DNA of 45,175 nt from Phycisphaerae bacterium. Its GTDB lineage: Bacteria > Planctomycetota > Phycisphaerae > UBA1845 > UTPLA1. The translations under genes were made by a program, and so were the position numbers. The notes under the pieces were generated by a model. That model did not search any database. It was not told the origin of the DNA and was given only the letters and a program-made list of their open reading frames with translations. Each line of letters begins with the position of its first letter. Position 1 is the stretch's first letter. Positions 1 to 8,006 of the stretch are shown in pieces. Location of the stretch: NCBI GenBank assembly GCA_016935885.1, contig JAFGQA010000187.1, positions 1-45,175 of the forward strand, written 5' to 3'.

Positions 1-527
1 CAAGACGGAATCGTTACCACCGGTAGGTCGTCAGCCTGAGCCGACACCCCATCAAGACCCCAAAGTGCCAAAGTCCAGACCACCGGCAGAGCCGGTGGTA
101 TGAGGAAGGCCCCTGAAAGGGGCCAGCGGTCGAACCCGCCCCGAAGGGGGCGGAGGGTCGTTGCCACGGGTGGAGCGAAGCGGAACCCCTGGGTACGGAT
201 CGTACCTCTCAACGTTCCGCCCCGACGGGGCGGAGGCAGGTGTCACGCGCATGGCGCTTCCGCCGCCTCTCCAGGGTTGGAGTAGGCAGACGATATGGTG
301 ACCAGGGGTTCCGCTTCGCTCCACCCCTGGCTACAAGCCGCGGCTCCGGGGCGGAAGTGCTCAAACGCCGCATGCGACATCACGTTTCTGCGAGCGACAT
401 CGCGGCAACGGAAACGCCGAACCGGTAGAACCTTGTCAATTCTCACCGCCAGAGGCGGTGGTTTGTTGATAAAATCACAGCAGGCGAAATCCCTTACCGC
501 AATTGCGCCTCATCCGTCATGTGTCCA
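1..527. repeat. REP-rich intergenic DNA with long inverted repeat
   Basis: No convincing gene is seen here. The stretch is built from GC-rich hairpins: a perfect 9-bp stem with 3-nt loop at 79-99, a GGCCCC/GGGGCC stem at 108-124, and CCGCCCC...GGGGCGG hairpins near 138-154 and 217-236. A perfect 25-bp inverted repeat lies at 168-192 and 302-326, enclosing about 110 bp. Short open frames in this stretch have no SD and consist of repeat sequence. It lies downstream of the radical SAM gene, whose stop is at 528-530, so it may also act in transcript 3'-end formation; that is inference. Confidence 0.6.
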
Positions 528-2375
528 TCATGTGGATTGCCGCCCGCGTGACGCGGCGACGACGGGATTGAGCGCCCCGAGCGCGGCGCTGGCCTGACGG
601 AATGGATCCGTCTGCGCAACGGCGAGTTCGGCGACGTTCGCACCCGGTTGGCCGCAGCCTGTGGCACCGGCGTCTCGCCGGCGCGTCGACTCGTCAGTCT
701 CATCGGTCTCGTCACGGGAGTCGGGATAGCTCCATGCCCGGCTGGTCGGATCGAGAAAGTCGCTGAACTGCGGGACTTGGCGGCCGTGCTTCCCATAGTA
801 GTAGCGGATGCCCCTGGCGACCGCCAGGTTTGCCAGCCAGGCTCGCTTCTTGACAGGCCAGAATCTCAATCGGTGAAACGCCGACCGCACCGAAAAGAAC
901 TCGGCAAATGCCGCCATTTGGGCGTGGCGAAGCTGCACGGGCGACATCTGCTTCGGCTCGAAGACAATCGATGCCCCGTTGTACTTGTCCCAGTTCCGCG
1001 TGATGAGTCGGCCCGCCTGCTCGAACTGGTGCCAGATCCCCGTGCCTGGATAGGGTGTCAGGATCGGGTAGCAGCTCATGGCCAGGTTCATCCGCTGGGC
1101 CCAGCGCGTGGTGAACATGAGGTCTTGCCATGTATCGTGGTCGAAGCCGAAGATGAACGCTCCCCACAGACTGATCCCGTGCGACTGGATCTTGCGGATT
1201 CGCCATTCGTAGGAGTCGCTTTGCACATAGCGCTTGCCGGCCTCGGTGAGGGTGTCCTGCTTTCGCGATTCAAGCCCGAGAATGAGGCCGACGCAGCCGG
1301 ACCGTTTCATCGCCGCCAACAGCTTGTCGTTCCTGGAAATCAGGATGTCGCATTGGCTCGCCCAGGAGATTTTCAGCGGTTCGAGGGCGGCGCACAGTTC
1401 CAGGGCCCATTTGTGGTTGCCGCCGAAGTCGTCGTCGGCGAAGATGAAACACCATGTTCTGTGTCGTTCCTTGGCCTCCTTGATTTCCTCGACGATGTCC
1501 ATGATGGCCCGCTGCCTGAATTTGCGCCCGAACACGCCGGGCGTCGTGCAGAATGTGCACGCGTGCGGACAACCGCGTGTCGTCTGAATGGGGTTCGCCA
1601 CCAGGTAATCACTCGGGTCCAGCAGGTCTTTTCTCGGGGTGCCGATGGGGGCTGTTGGGTATTCGGTCCAGTCGTAGATTCGTTTGAGCCCCGTGCCGCG
1701 GTGGTCGCTTGGATGCCGCGAGCAGCCTGCCTGCCCGTGTTCACTGCGGCGACCGTCCGGATTCACCGGCGAGACGCCGGTGCCACAGTCCCCTGGATTC
1801 ACCGGCGAGACGCCGGTGCCACAATCCCGCGGATTCACCGGCGAGACGCCGGTGGCACAGGTGCCAGTGTCCTGGTGTCGGACGTCCGCACGGGCTGAAG
1901 CCCGTGGATCTTCGTTGGCGCCGCCGACCTGCTGGGCTCGCTCCCAGTCGGCGATGACGTGGGGCAAGGTCGATTCCCCGTCGCCTTTGCAGACCGCGTC
2001 GCAGTGCGGCAGGGCGTCTTCCGGCATCGCCGACGGGTGGATGCCGCCCATGACCACGGTGACGCCGAGCGCCCGGTAGGCGTCGGCGAGTTGGTAGGCC
2101 CGCCTGGCCTGCGTCGTCATCGCGGTGATGCCGACGATGTCGCAATCGGCCTTGGGCACGTGCGGCCCGTCCTGGACGCATTCGTCGATGACCTCGACGT
2201 CCCAATGACCGGGGACAACCGCGGCACAGACGGTCAGACCGGTGGGGGCGAAGAGCGCCTTGCGGCTGAAGGTCATCTTCCGGATGACCTCGGGCATCGT
2301 GATTGTGGACAATGGCGCATTGGGGTTGATTAGCCGAATCCTGGGTCTTGTCCGCGGGTCCGCATAGGTCATCAT
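528..2375 (-). CDS. B12-binding radical SAM protein with repeat-derived linker
   Basis: Predicted 615-residue cobalamin-binding radical SAM enzyme. The N-terminal about 130 residues read as a B12-binding Rossmann domain (DIVGITAMTT, then VVMGGIHPSAMPEDAL). The radical SAM core follows with the Fe-S motif CPHACTFC (CX3CX2C) near residue 265. The C-terminal part resembles the extension of BchE/DUF4070-type proteins. Substrate unknown. The linker between the two domains (about residues 170-205) is three copies of a 12-residue unit, CGTGVSPVNPGD, encoded by a 36-bp genomic REP repeat. The C-terminal tail (RRRDAGAT) is the same repeat read in the other orientation. The ATG at 2375 (or the adjacent one at 2372) is chosen because AGGAG lies at 2384-2380; an upstream GTG at 2399 is less likely. 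Confidence 0.85.
   Translation of the reverse strand: MMTYADPRTRPRIRLINPNAPLSTITMPEVIRKMTFSRKALFAPTGLTVCAAVVPGHWDVEVIDECVQDGPHVPKADCDIVGITAMTTQARRAYQLADAYRALGVTVVMGGIHPSAMPEDALPHCDAVCKGDGESTLPHVIADWERAQQVGGANEDPRASARADVRHQDTGTCATGVSPVNPRDCGTGVSPVNPGDCGTGVSPVNPDGRRSEHGQAGCSRHPSDHRGTGLKRIYDWTEYPTAPIGTPRKDLLDPSDYLVANPIQTTRGCPHACTFCTTPGVFGRKFRQRAIMDIVEEIKEAKERHRTWCFIFADDDFGGNHKWALELCAALEPLKISWASQCDILISRNDKLLAAMKRSGCVGLILGLESRKQDTLTEAGKRYVQSDSYEWRIRKIQSHGISLWGAFIFGFDHDTWQDLMFTTRWAQRMNLAMSCYPILTPYPGTGIWHQFEQAGRLITRNWDKYNGASIVFEPKQMSPVQLRHAQMAAFAEFFSVRSAFHRLRFWPVKKRAWLANLAVARGIRYYYGKHGRQVPQFSDFLDPTSRAWSYPDSRDETDETDESTRRRDAGATGCGQPGANVAELAVAQTDPFRQASAALGALNPVVAASRGRQST
1759..1866. repeat. 36-bp tandem REP repeat, 3 copies, inside a CDS
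   Basis: Three consecutive 36-bp units (1759-1794, 1795-1830, 1831-1866), each containing the palindrome CACCGGCGAGACGCCGGTG and the flank GCCACA. They lie entirely in the radical SAM gene and keep its frame, adding 12 residues per unit. The same hairpin occurs between genes at about 15040-15063, 16537-16560, 27970-27993 and at the right window edge. Confidence 0.9.
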
Positions 2376-2555
2376 CGAACTCCTGGGGCTGCGGGACACC
2401 GCTCAAGAGCAGTGGCACGCTGTCGCGGCAGCGCCACGGTAGCGTCGGCGGGAAACTGCCACGACCCTCGCCACGATATTGGGCTCCTGGGGCTGGGTCA
2501 ATCGTTGCGTGGCGCCGGGCTGCCGTGGCGAACAGGGTCCATGACAGTCCAGGCG

Positions 2556-2673
2556 GGTGCCACTGGCAGCTTGCCTGCCAGTGCGTATGCCCCATACGTC
2601 CACCGGCGAAGCCGCACGGCCGGACAAGCCGGCCGTGGCGCCCAGAATCGAACGCCGCCGGAAGTGTCACGGA
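2556..2673 (-). repeat. REPIN-like composite element, copy 1
   Basis: Two 23-nt imperfect palindromes (2561-2583, CACTGGCAG arms; 2615-2637, CACGGCCGG arms) are separated by about 31 bp and followed by a conserved border (CCAGAATCGAACGCCGCCGG, then AAGTGTCAC). Read on the minus strand, the order border-hairpin-linker-hairpin matches the elements at 14824-14930 and 29801-29928, and a degenerate border at 21941-21966. This is the architecture of REPINs, pairs of inverted REP hairpins mobilised by RAYT transposases in other bacteria. No RAYT gene is in the window. Confidence 0.75.
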
Positions 2674-2798
2674 CCCCCTGAAACACGACGGCCGACGGTG
2701 ACTTGACCCGCGACGCAGGCCCGCTGAAGATGCAACATTCCACAGCATCGAGCTATCCGCCGACTGCTGTCGGGTACGTGTTTAGTGTTCAAACGGGG

Positions 2799-2922
2799 GT
2801 GGCATGGGTAACGAACGACACGCCCCACGGAGGCGGGTTGTTCATTACACGTGAGAACAGGCTCGAATGGATGCCCACGGGTGAGTTCCGCCGCTGCTGG
2901 CGGCTTCGCCTACCCATGCCAC
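2799..2922. repeat. 124-bp element with 12-bp inverted ends
   Basis: Perfect 12-bp inverted repeats GTGGCATGGGTA (2799-2810) and TACCCATGCCAC (2911-2922) bound 124 bp of non-coding sequence. The left flank GTTCAAACGGGGGTGGCATGG recurs in degenerate form at about 22032-22052. It is one of several roughly 100-bp non-autonomous inverted-repeat elements in the window. Confidence 0.55.
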
Positions 2923-3055
2923 GCCGATAAACACGTCCGCCATCGGCGGTGTCCGAGACAAGAATACGGGTCTATCGATGGTATCAAAGCGTCCGGGAAC
3001 CCACGCCACGTCGACGGCTGGGAATTGAAAGCCGAACGCGCACCGAGGTGTAGCC

Positions 3056-4465
3056 GTGCCGAAGCGAAACCTAGCATGGATCCTGGTCGTTGCGACGATC
3101 GCGCTTCTGATGTGGCAGTTGCCGCAGACGATTGCCGTGCGGGATTCCGTCTACGAGGCGTTCGGCCCGCTGGTGGAGGTCCGGGCGGAGATCCGCAAGC
3201 GATTCGTTGAAGATATTGACGACGCCGAGCTTGTCGACACGGCGGTGACCGCCGGCATCGAAGCCATGGTGGTTCGGCTTGATGATCCGTACGCGCGTTA
3301 TCTCGACGCGCGCGAGTACGATCGGTTCAAGAAGCGTACGGACGGTGTGATCGGTGGGGTCGGCGTGGACGTTTGGGCGACGGAGGCCGGGCTTGAGGTG
3401 CTCAGTCGGGAGCCCGGATCCCCGGCGGCAATGGCCGGCATCCTCCCCGGTGAGATCATCACCCATATTGACGACCGCCCCATGAAGGACGTTTCGCTCG
3501 TTGATGCGGTCCACATGCTGAATGGGCCGAGCGGCAGTGAAGTTGTGGTTACAGTCGAGGCGCCGGCCGGACGAGGCATCGAGACCTCGACCAGGCAAGT
3601 CCGACTTCGGCGGACTGAGGTCGAGTTCGACTCGGTCCGTGGCTGGGCGCGTTCGCCGGGTGGGGGTTGGTGGTACATGCTCGATCCGGAGGCCCGCATT
3701 GCATACATCCGCGTGACGAAATTCACGTCCCATGTGGATCGGGACTTGGACGCTGTCGTGAATCGACTGTGCCGCCACAAGCTCGGCGGACTGGTCCTGG
3801 ACCTGCGCGACAATACCGGCGGCCTGCTGGAGAGCGGCATCGAGGTGGCCGACCGCTTCATCGAGAAGGGTCTGCTGGTCAGGGAGAGCGGGCGCAAGAC
3901 CGCCCCGGAGGAGTGGTACGCCTCGCGCGAACGGACGTATCCACATTTCCCAATGGCCGTCCTGATCAACGGCTCCACGGCCAGCGCAGCGGAGATGGTT
4001 TCCGGTGCCCTGCGGGATCACGGGCGTGCGGCGCTTGTCGGGGAACGATCCTACGGCAAGGGCTGCGTCCAGAAAGTGGTTGAGTTGCAGCACGGCGGCG
4101 GGGCCATCCAGTTGACAACCGCCTACTACTATCTGCCCAGCGGCCGGTGCATCCATCGCACGCCCGAGGCTGTCAGAACCGGCCAGTGGGGCGTGGAGCC
4201 GACGCTGCCGGTCAGTCTGACTGATCAACAGCGGGCGTGTTGGCTGGCGGCCCGCCGGGAGACCACGCGGGAGCTTGTTCCTGGTTCGGCATCGCAACCG
4301 ACAACGACCTCGCAGGCGGCCGACGAGGATGCGGAACGCCGCGCGACCGCCCGAGCCCTCCTTGATGCCGATCTCCAACTGCGCAAGGCGGTTGAATACC
4401 TTAGGAAGCGTCAAGACGCCGAGACATCGAAACGTCCGGAGTCAAGGAGCCGAAGCAACGGCTAG
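3056..4465 (+). CDS. S41 family C-terminal processing protease (CtpA-like)
   Basis: 469-residue serine protease of the CtpA/Prc family, which cleaves exported proteins at their C-terminal ends. A membrane-anchoring or signal segment spans residues 7-20. A PDZ domain follows at about 95-170 (GVIGGVGVDVW, PAAMAGILPGEIITHIDDRP). The S41 domain has the catalytic serine S310 in STASAAE and the lysine K335 in SYGKGCVQ. Their 25-residue spacing equals that of the Ser-Lys dyad of E. coli Prc. The start is GTG with AGGTG nearby upstream. The last about 12 codons (4409-4440) carry four degenerate units of the octamer CGTCGAAA, so the tail (KRQDAETSKRPESR) is partly repeat-derived. Confidence 0.9.
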   Translation: MPKRNLAWILVVATIALLMWQLPQTIAVRDSVYEAFGPLVEVRAEIRKRFVEDIDDAELVDTAVTAGIEAMVVRLDDPYARYLDAREYDRFKKRTDGVIGGVGVDVWATEAGLEVLSREPGSPAAMAGILPGEIITHIDDRPMKDVSLVDAVHMLNGPSGSEVVVTVEAPAGRGIETSTRQVRLRRTEVEFDSVRGWARSPGGGWWYMLDPEARIAYIRVTKFTSHVDRDLDAVVNRLCRHKLGGLVLDLRDNTGGLLESGIEVADRFIEKGLLVRESGRKTAPEEWYASRERTYPHFPMAVLINGSTASAAEMVSGALRDHGRAALVGERSYGKGCVQKVVELQHGGGAIQLTTAYYYLPSGRCIHRTPEAVRTGQWGVEPTLPVSLTDQQRACWLAARRETTRELVPGSASQPTTTSQAADEDAERRATARALLDADLQLRKAVEYLRKRQDAETSKRPESRSRSNG

Positions 4466-4510
4466 TTACCTGTCGCACGCCAAATGAGCAATGACCGACA
4501 AGCGGGGATG

Positions 4511-4563
4511 CCGGGGGCGGCTCGCCCGCCAGGGAGTATCGTGCGGGCAAGCTGCCCGTGACA
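4511..4563. repeat. degenerate REP hairpins between ctp and tsaD genes
   Basis: Hairpin-forming sequence with arms GGCGGCTCGCCCGCC and TGCGGGCAAGCTGCCCG, followed by the usual REP flank (TGACACC). It occupies most of the short gap between the protease and tsaD genes. Confidence 0.55.
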
Positions 4564-4645
4564 CCCAGCCGGCCCGTCAAGCGGCGTGCGACCATGCTGT
4601 GCCAGCAAGAAACCGCCAACGTTGGGTTCGCGGGCAAACAACGCG

Positions 4646-5674
4646 ATGGCTACGATCCTGGGCATAGAGACCTCCTGCGACGAGACGGCCGTGGCCATCG
4701 TGGAAGACGGCCACCGCGTTCGCTGCAACCTGGTTGCCACGCAGTTCGACTTGCACGCCAAGTACGGGGGCGTCGTGCCCGAACTGGCGTCGCGCGCCCA
4801 CATCGAAAGCCTGGATGCCCTCGTGGCCGAGGCATTGGATCAGGCTGGCTGCACATCAGCGGAGGTGGATGCCATCGCCGCAACATGCGCGCCGGGGCTG
4901 ATCGGCTCGCTCCTGATCGGTGTGACGGCGGCGAAGACGCTGGCGTGGGGTTGGGGCAAGCCGCTCGTCGGCGTCAACCACGTTTACGCCCATGCGACGA
5001 GTGCCGCGATCGAGCTCGGTCACGATCCCTGGCCGGCGGTGGCGCTCGTTGTCTCGGGCGGACACACTTCGCTGCATCACGTTCGGGACGACGATGATAT
5101 CCGCCTGTTGGGCAGCACCGTGGATGACGCCGCGGGCGAGGCGTTCGACAAGGTCGCCAACATCCTGGGATTGGGCTATCCGGGCGGCCCGGTGGTGGAC
5201 CAGCGTGCCAGACATGGTAACCCCGAGGCAATCCGGTTCCCTCGTGTGATGCTCGAGCGTGGATCGTTGGACTTCTCCTTCAGCGGGTTGAAGACTGCGG
5301 TGTTGTATTTCGTCCACGGCCCCGGAAAGACGACCGGCGGCTTGGAGGAGCTGTCTTCCCAGGCGATCGACGACATCTGCGCGTCGTTCTCAGCCGCCGT
5401 GGTGGACGTTCTGGTGGACAAGGCCGCGATGGCCGTCGGCCGGGCGGGGGTCGGCACGCTGGTCGTCGGCGGCGGGGTGTCGGCCAATTCGTTGTTGAGG
5501 AGGCGGTTGGCCCGTCGCTGCGACGCGGAGGGGCTTCGACTGCACCTGCCGCCCGTGGCGTACTGTACGGACAACGCCGTGATGGTGGCGGCGTTGGGGG
5601 AACGTTTGTTGGCCCGCGGCCGGGCTGACGACCTCCGGCTGTCGGTATCAGCGAATGTGGCGAGCCGGCAGTGA
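4646..5674 (+). CDS. tsaD: tRNA N6-adenosine threonylcarbamoyltransferase TsaD
   Basis: 342-residue TsaD/Kae1/Qri7 protein. It transfers the threonylcarbamoyl group from TC-AMP to A37 of ANN-decoding tRNAs, with TsaB and TsaE as bacterial partners; neither is in this window. Family landmarks are clear: LGIETSCDETAVA at the N terminus, the metal ligands H112 and H116 in NHVYAH, VSGGHTSL, STVDDAAGEAFDKVA followed by LGLGYPGGP, and GGGVSANSLLR. The open frame extends 60 bp further upstream, but the ATG at 4646 gives the canonical MATILGIETSCDET start and the normal family length. Confidence 0.96.
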   Translation: MATILGIETSCDETAVAIVEDGHRVRCNLVATQFDLHAKYGGVVPELASRAHIESLDALVAEALDQAGCTSAEVDAIAATCAPGLIGSLLIGVTAAKTLAWGWGKPLVGVNHVYAHATSAAIELGHDPWPAVALVVSGGHTSLHHVRDDDDIRLLGSTVDDAAGEAFDKVANILGLGYPGGPVVDQRARHGNPEAIRFPRVMLERGSLDFSFSGLKTAVLYFVHGPGKTTGGLEELSSQAIDDICASFSAAVVDVLVDKAAMAVGRAGVGTLVVGGGVSANSLLRRRLARRCDAEGLRLHLPPVAYCTDNAVMVAALGERLLARGRADDLRLSVSANVASRQ

Positions 5675-6157
5675 TCCCGTGGCATCGGGCGAATATGCCT
5701 ATTCGGTCTGCGTTTCCGAACCGGGGCGGGAACGGCCGAGGAGCGGCCATACCGGACAGCGTCGTCATACCGGACGACGTATTCGGGCCACCCGGCCCGA
5801 CGGTTGCCGGTCCGATCTCGCGCCGGCCGACGGTTTCGTGGGGCTGAGCCACGGTCGAGTCGAGCGCACGGGCGTCGGCGGGCCATTCCGATACAAGTAC
5901 TCGCTTACACTGGCGGGACGGTGTTATTGATCGCATGTTGGCCATCGCATAGAATCAAGGCGGTAGGAGTGCTGCTTGCCTGATCGCGATCGACCTCAGC
6001 GAGACTTGTCTATCTGAACATGTAGGAGGCGCCGGCAGGGCTGGCACAACGTTCTGAGGGGCGTGTCGCGCCGGCGTGTGAAGACGATTCGACAGGCGGC
6101 GGGCTCGGTCGCCGCGGACGCTGGTTGTTGGCGACCGATCAGGATCTGAGGGTAACG
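5675..6157. other. intergenic region upstream of pilB, no gene seen
   Basis: 483 bp. No credible ORF or recognisable RNA gene. It contains the promoter at 5927-5955 and therefore a leader of about 195 nt in front of the first pilus ATPase. The leader has some GC-rich inverted sequence but does not match a c-di-GMP riboswitch that I can recognise. Confidence 0.5.
5927..5955 (+). promoter_or_regulatory. sigma70-type promoter for the pil ATPase genes
   Basis: TTGATC (5927-5932), exactly 17 nt, then TAGAAT (5950-5955). It is well placed for the pilB-like gene at 6158, leaving a leader of about 195 nt. The match is by sequence alone. Confidence 0.55.
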
Positions 6158-7882
6158 ATGGCACGCAAACGACAGAAGCTCGGCGAGATCCTCCAGGAGT
6201 GGAAGCTGATACCCAAGGAGGACGCCGATCGTGCCGCGGAATACGGCTTGAACAACGGCAAGCGCATCGGCGAAGCGATGATCGAGCTCGAGTTCGCCTC
6301 CGAGGAGGACGTCACGAAGGCCCTCGCCGCTCAGCACGGCATGGAGTTCATCGAGGTCAGCAAGAACACGGTCCCACTCACCGCACTGAGCCTGATTCCC
6401 GAGAAGCTGATCAAGCAACATGAGATTCTGCCCATGGGCAGCGACAACGGCCGCCTCAAGGTGGTGATCTCGGACCCGCTTGATCTGGACACGCTGGATA
6501 TGCTCAGGTTCCGGCTCGGCGTGAACGACATCGAGCCGGCACTCGCCCCCAGAACACGCATTCAAGCCTACATCGAGAGGCACATGAAGGGTGAGGCGGC
6601 CTCGCTTGACGAGTTATCCCGCAGCCTGGACGCCTCCGTCGACGCCTCACTCGATCAGGACGCCCACGAGAAGAAGGCCGCCGCGGAGGACGACGAAGAC
6701 GCCCCGATCATCAGATTGATCAACATGATGATCGCCGAGGCGGTTCGCACGAGGGCCAGCGACATTCACGTCGAGCCGATGTCGGACCGCGTACGCGTAC
6801 GCTACCGGATTGACGGCGTTTGTCTGGCGCGAGAGAACATTCCGAAGCGGCTGCAAAACGCTGTCTGCACGCGCATGAAAATCATGGCCGGCGTGGACAT
6901 CTCCGAGAAGCGTGTGCCTCAGGACGGCCGAATCAAGATGCGGATCAGCGGCAGCGACATCGACTTCCGCGTGAGTTGTTGCCCCGCCGTCCACGGTGAG
7001 TCCATCGTCCTTCGTATTCTGCGACCCGAATCCGCGAGCGTCGGCATCCAGAGCCTCGGGTTCGAGCCGGAGGACTACGAACGATTCATGAAAATCATCC
7101 AGCGTCCCAATGGCATCTTCCTGGTCACCGGTCCGACCGGGTCCGGCAAGACGACCACGCTTTATTCGGCGTTGCAGGAACTCAACCGACCCGACAAGAA
7201 GATCATCACCGCCGAGGACCCGGTCGAGTACGTCTTTCCCGGCATGAACCAGTGCCAGGTCAACGAGGACATCGGACTCGGGTTTGACCGGATCCTCCGT
7301 TCGATGCTGCGCCAGGCTCCCAATATCATCCTGGTTGGTGAGATTCGCGACTTGGTCGTCGGTGAGATCGCGATCCAGGCGGCCTTGACAGGCCACCTGG
7401 TCTTCTCGACGCTCCACACGAACGACGCACCGACCGCCTTGACCCGATTGATCGATATGGGCGTCAAGCCGTTTCTGGTCGCGACCAGCATCCAGGCGAT
7501 CATGGCGCAGCGTCTGATTCGCGTGCTTTGCTCCGAGTGCAAGCAGATCGACGAACACCCCGATCCGACACTGGTGCGTTTGTGCGGCTTCCGACGTGGT
7601 CAATTGGAAGACCGGAAGGTCTACAAGGCGGTGGGGTGTTCACACTGCAACGACACCGGCTATCGCGGGCGTCTCGGCATCTTCGAGATGCTCGAGATGA
7701 ACACGGACCTGAGAGAGCTTGCCTTCAATCGCGCCGGCATCGCCGACGTTCGCAAGGCCGCGAAGGCAAGTGGGATGACGACATTGCTCGAGGACGGGCA
7801 CAGGAAAATCCTAAGGGGTACTACCTCGCTCGAGGAGATCGCCCGAATCACGCAGGCCGATTTTGAGAGAGAAGACGGATAG
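6158..7882 (+). CDS. GspE/PilB family type II secretion/type IV pilus assembly ATPase (1)
   Basis: 574-residue hexameric ATPase that powers pilus extension or type II secretion from the cytoplasmic face. The N-terminal MshEN-like region (RIGEAMIELEFASEEDVTKA) is of the kind that binds c-di-GMP in MshE. The ATPase domain has Walker A GPTGSGKTTT at about residue 324, Walker B ILVGEIRD, and the His-box region TGHLVFSTLHTNDAP. A zinc site is formed by CSEC (about 458) and CSHC (about 494). ATG at 6158 follows GAGGG; the in-frame TTG at 6125 is less likely. It is first of three ATPase genes in the same direction. Confidence 0.92.
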   Translation: MARKRQKLGEILQEWKLIPKEDADRAAEYGLNNGKRIGEAMIELEFASEEDVTKALAAQHGMEFIEVSKNTVPLTALSLIPEKLIKQHEILPMGSDNGRLKVVISDPLDLDTLDMLRFRLGVNDIEPALAPRTRIQAYIERHMKGEAASLDELSRSLDASVDASLDQDAHEKKAAAEDDEDAPIIRLINMMIAEAVRTRASDIHVEPMSDRVRVRYRIDGVCLARENIPKRLQNAVCTRMKIMAGVDISEKRVPQDGRIKMRISGSDIDFRVSCCPAVHGESIVLRILRPESASVGIQSLGFEPEDYERFMKIIQRPNGIFLVTGPTGSGKTTTLYSALQELNRPDKKIITAEDPVEYVFPGMNQCQVNEDIGLGFDRILRSMLRQAPNIILVGEIRDLVVGEIAIQAALTGHLVFSTLHTNDAPTALTRLIDMGVKPFLVATSIQAIMAQRLIRVLCSECKQIDEHPDPTLVRLCGFRRGQLEDRKVYKAVGCSHCNDTGYRGRLGIFEMLEMNTDLRELAFNRAGIADVRKAAKASGMTTLLEDGHRKILRGTTSLEEIARITQADFEREDG

Positions 7883-8006
7883 GAGCGCACACATGCTCGC
7901 CAACAGCCACCACTGATCGACGGCAGGTTATGGACTGCCGGAGTTGGCCCGTGGCAGACCGTTCGTCGACGACTGAGTACTGACCAAGTGAGAGTTGAGA
8001 GGTTCG

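Larger units (their letters stand above)
2376..3055. other. intergenic region between divergent genes, REP-rich
   Basis: About 680 bp between the radical SAM gene (-) and the S41 protease (+). No gene recognised. It holds a paired REP element at 2556-2673 and a second inverted-repeat element at 2799-2922. Open frames here have no SD and translate repeat sequence. Promoters for both divergent genes should lie here, but I could not pick out a convincing -35/-10 pair. Confidence 0.6.

Noticed and set aside
1759..1866. CRISPR-like regularly spaced repeat
   Set aside because: The 36-bp units abut each other without unique spacers and are translated; no cas genes in the window.
648..1898. 416-codon plus-strand ORF opposite the radical SAM gene
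   Set aside because: It lies antisense to a gene with clear B12 and radical SAM motifs, has no domain signal or SD, and its Arg/Ala/Val-rich sequence is typical of high-GC antisense frames.
1741..2748. 335-codon minus-strand ORF overlapping the radical SAM gene
   Set aside because: It reads the same DNA in another frame and continues through REP repeats; Arg/Gly/His-rich with no family signal.
3071..4414. 447-codon ORF antisense to the S41 protease
   Set aside because: A shadow of a gene with a complete Ser-Lys site; no start signal or domain.
5655..5930. 91-codon plus-strand ORF downstream of tsaD
   Set aside because: It overlaps the tsaD 3' end, lacks an SD and has a composition typical of chance high-GC frames.
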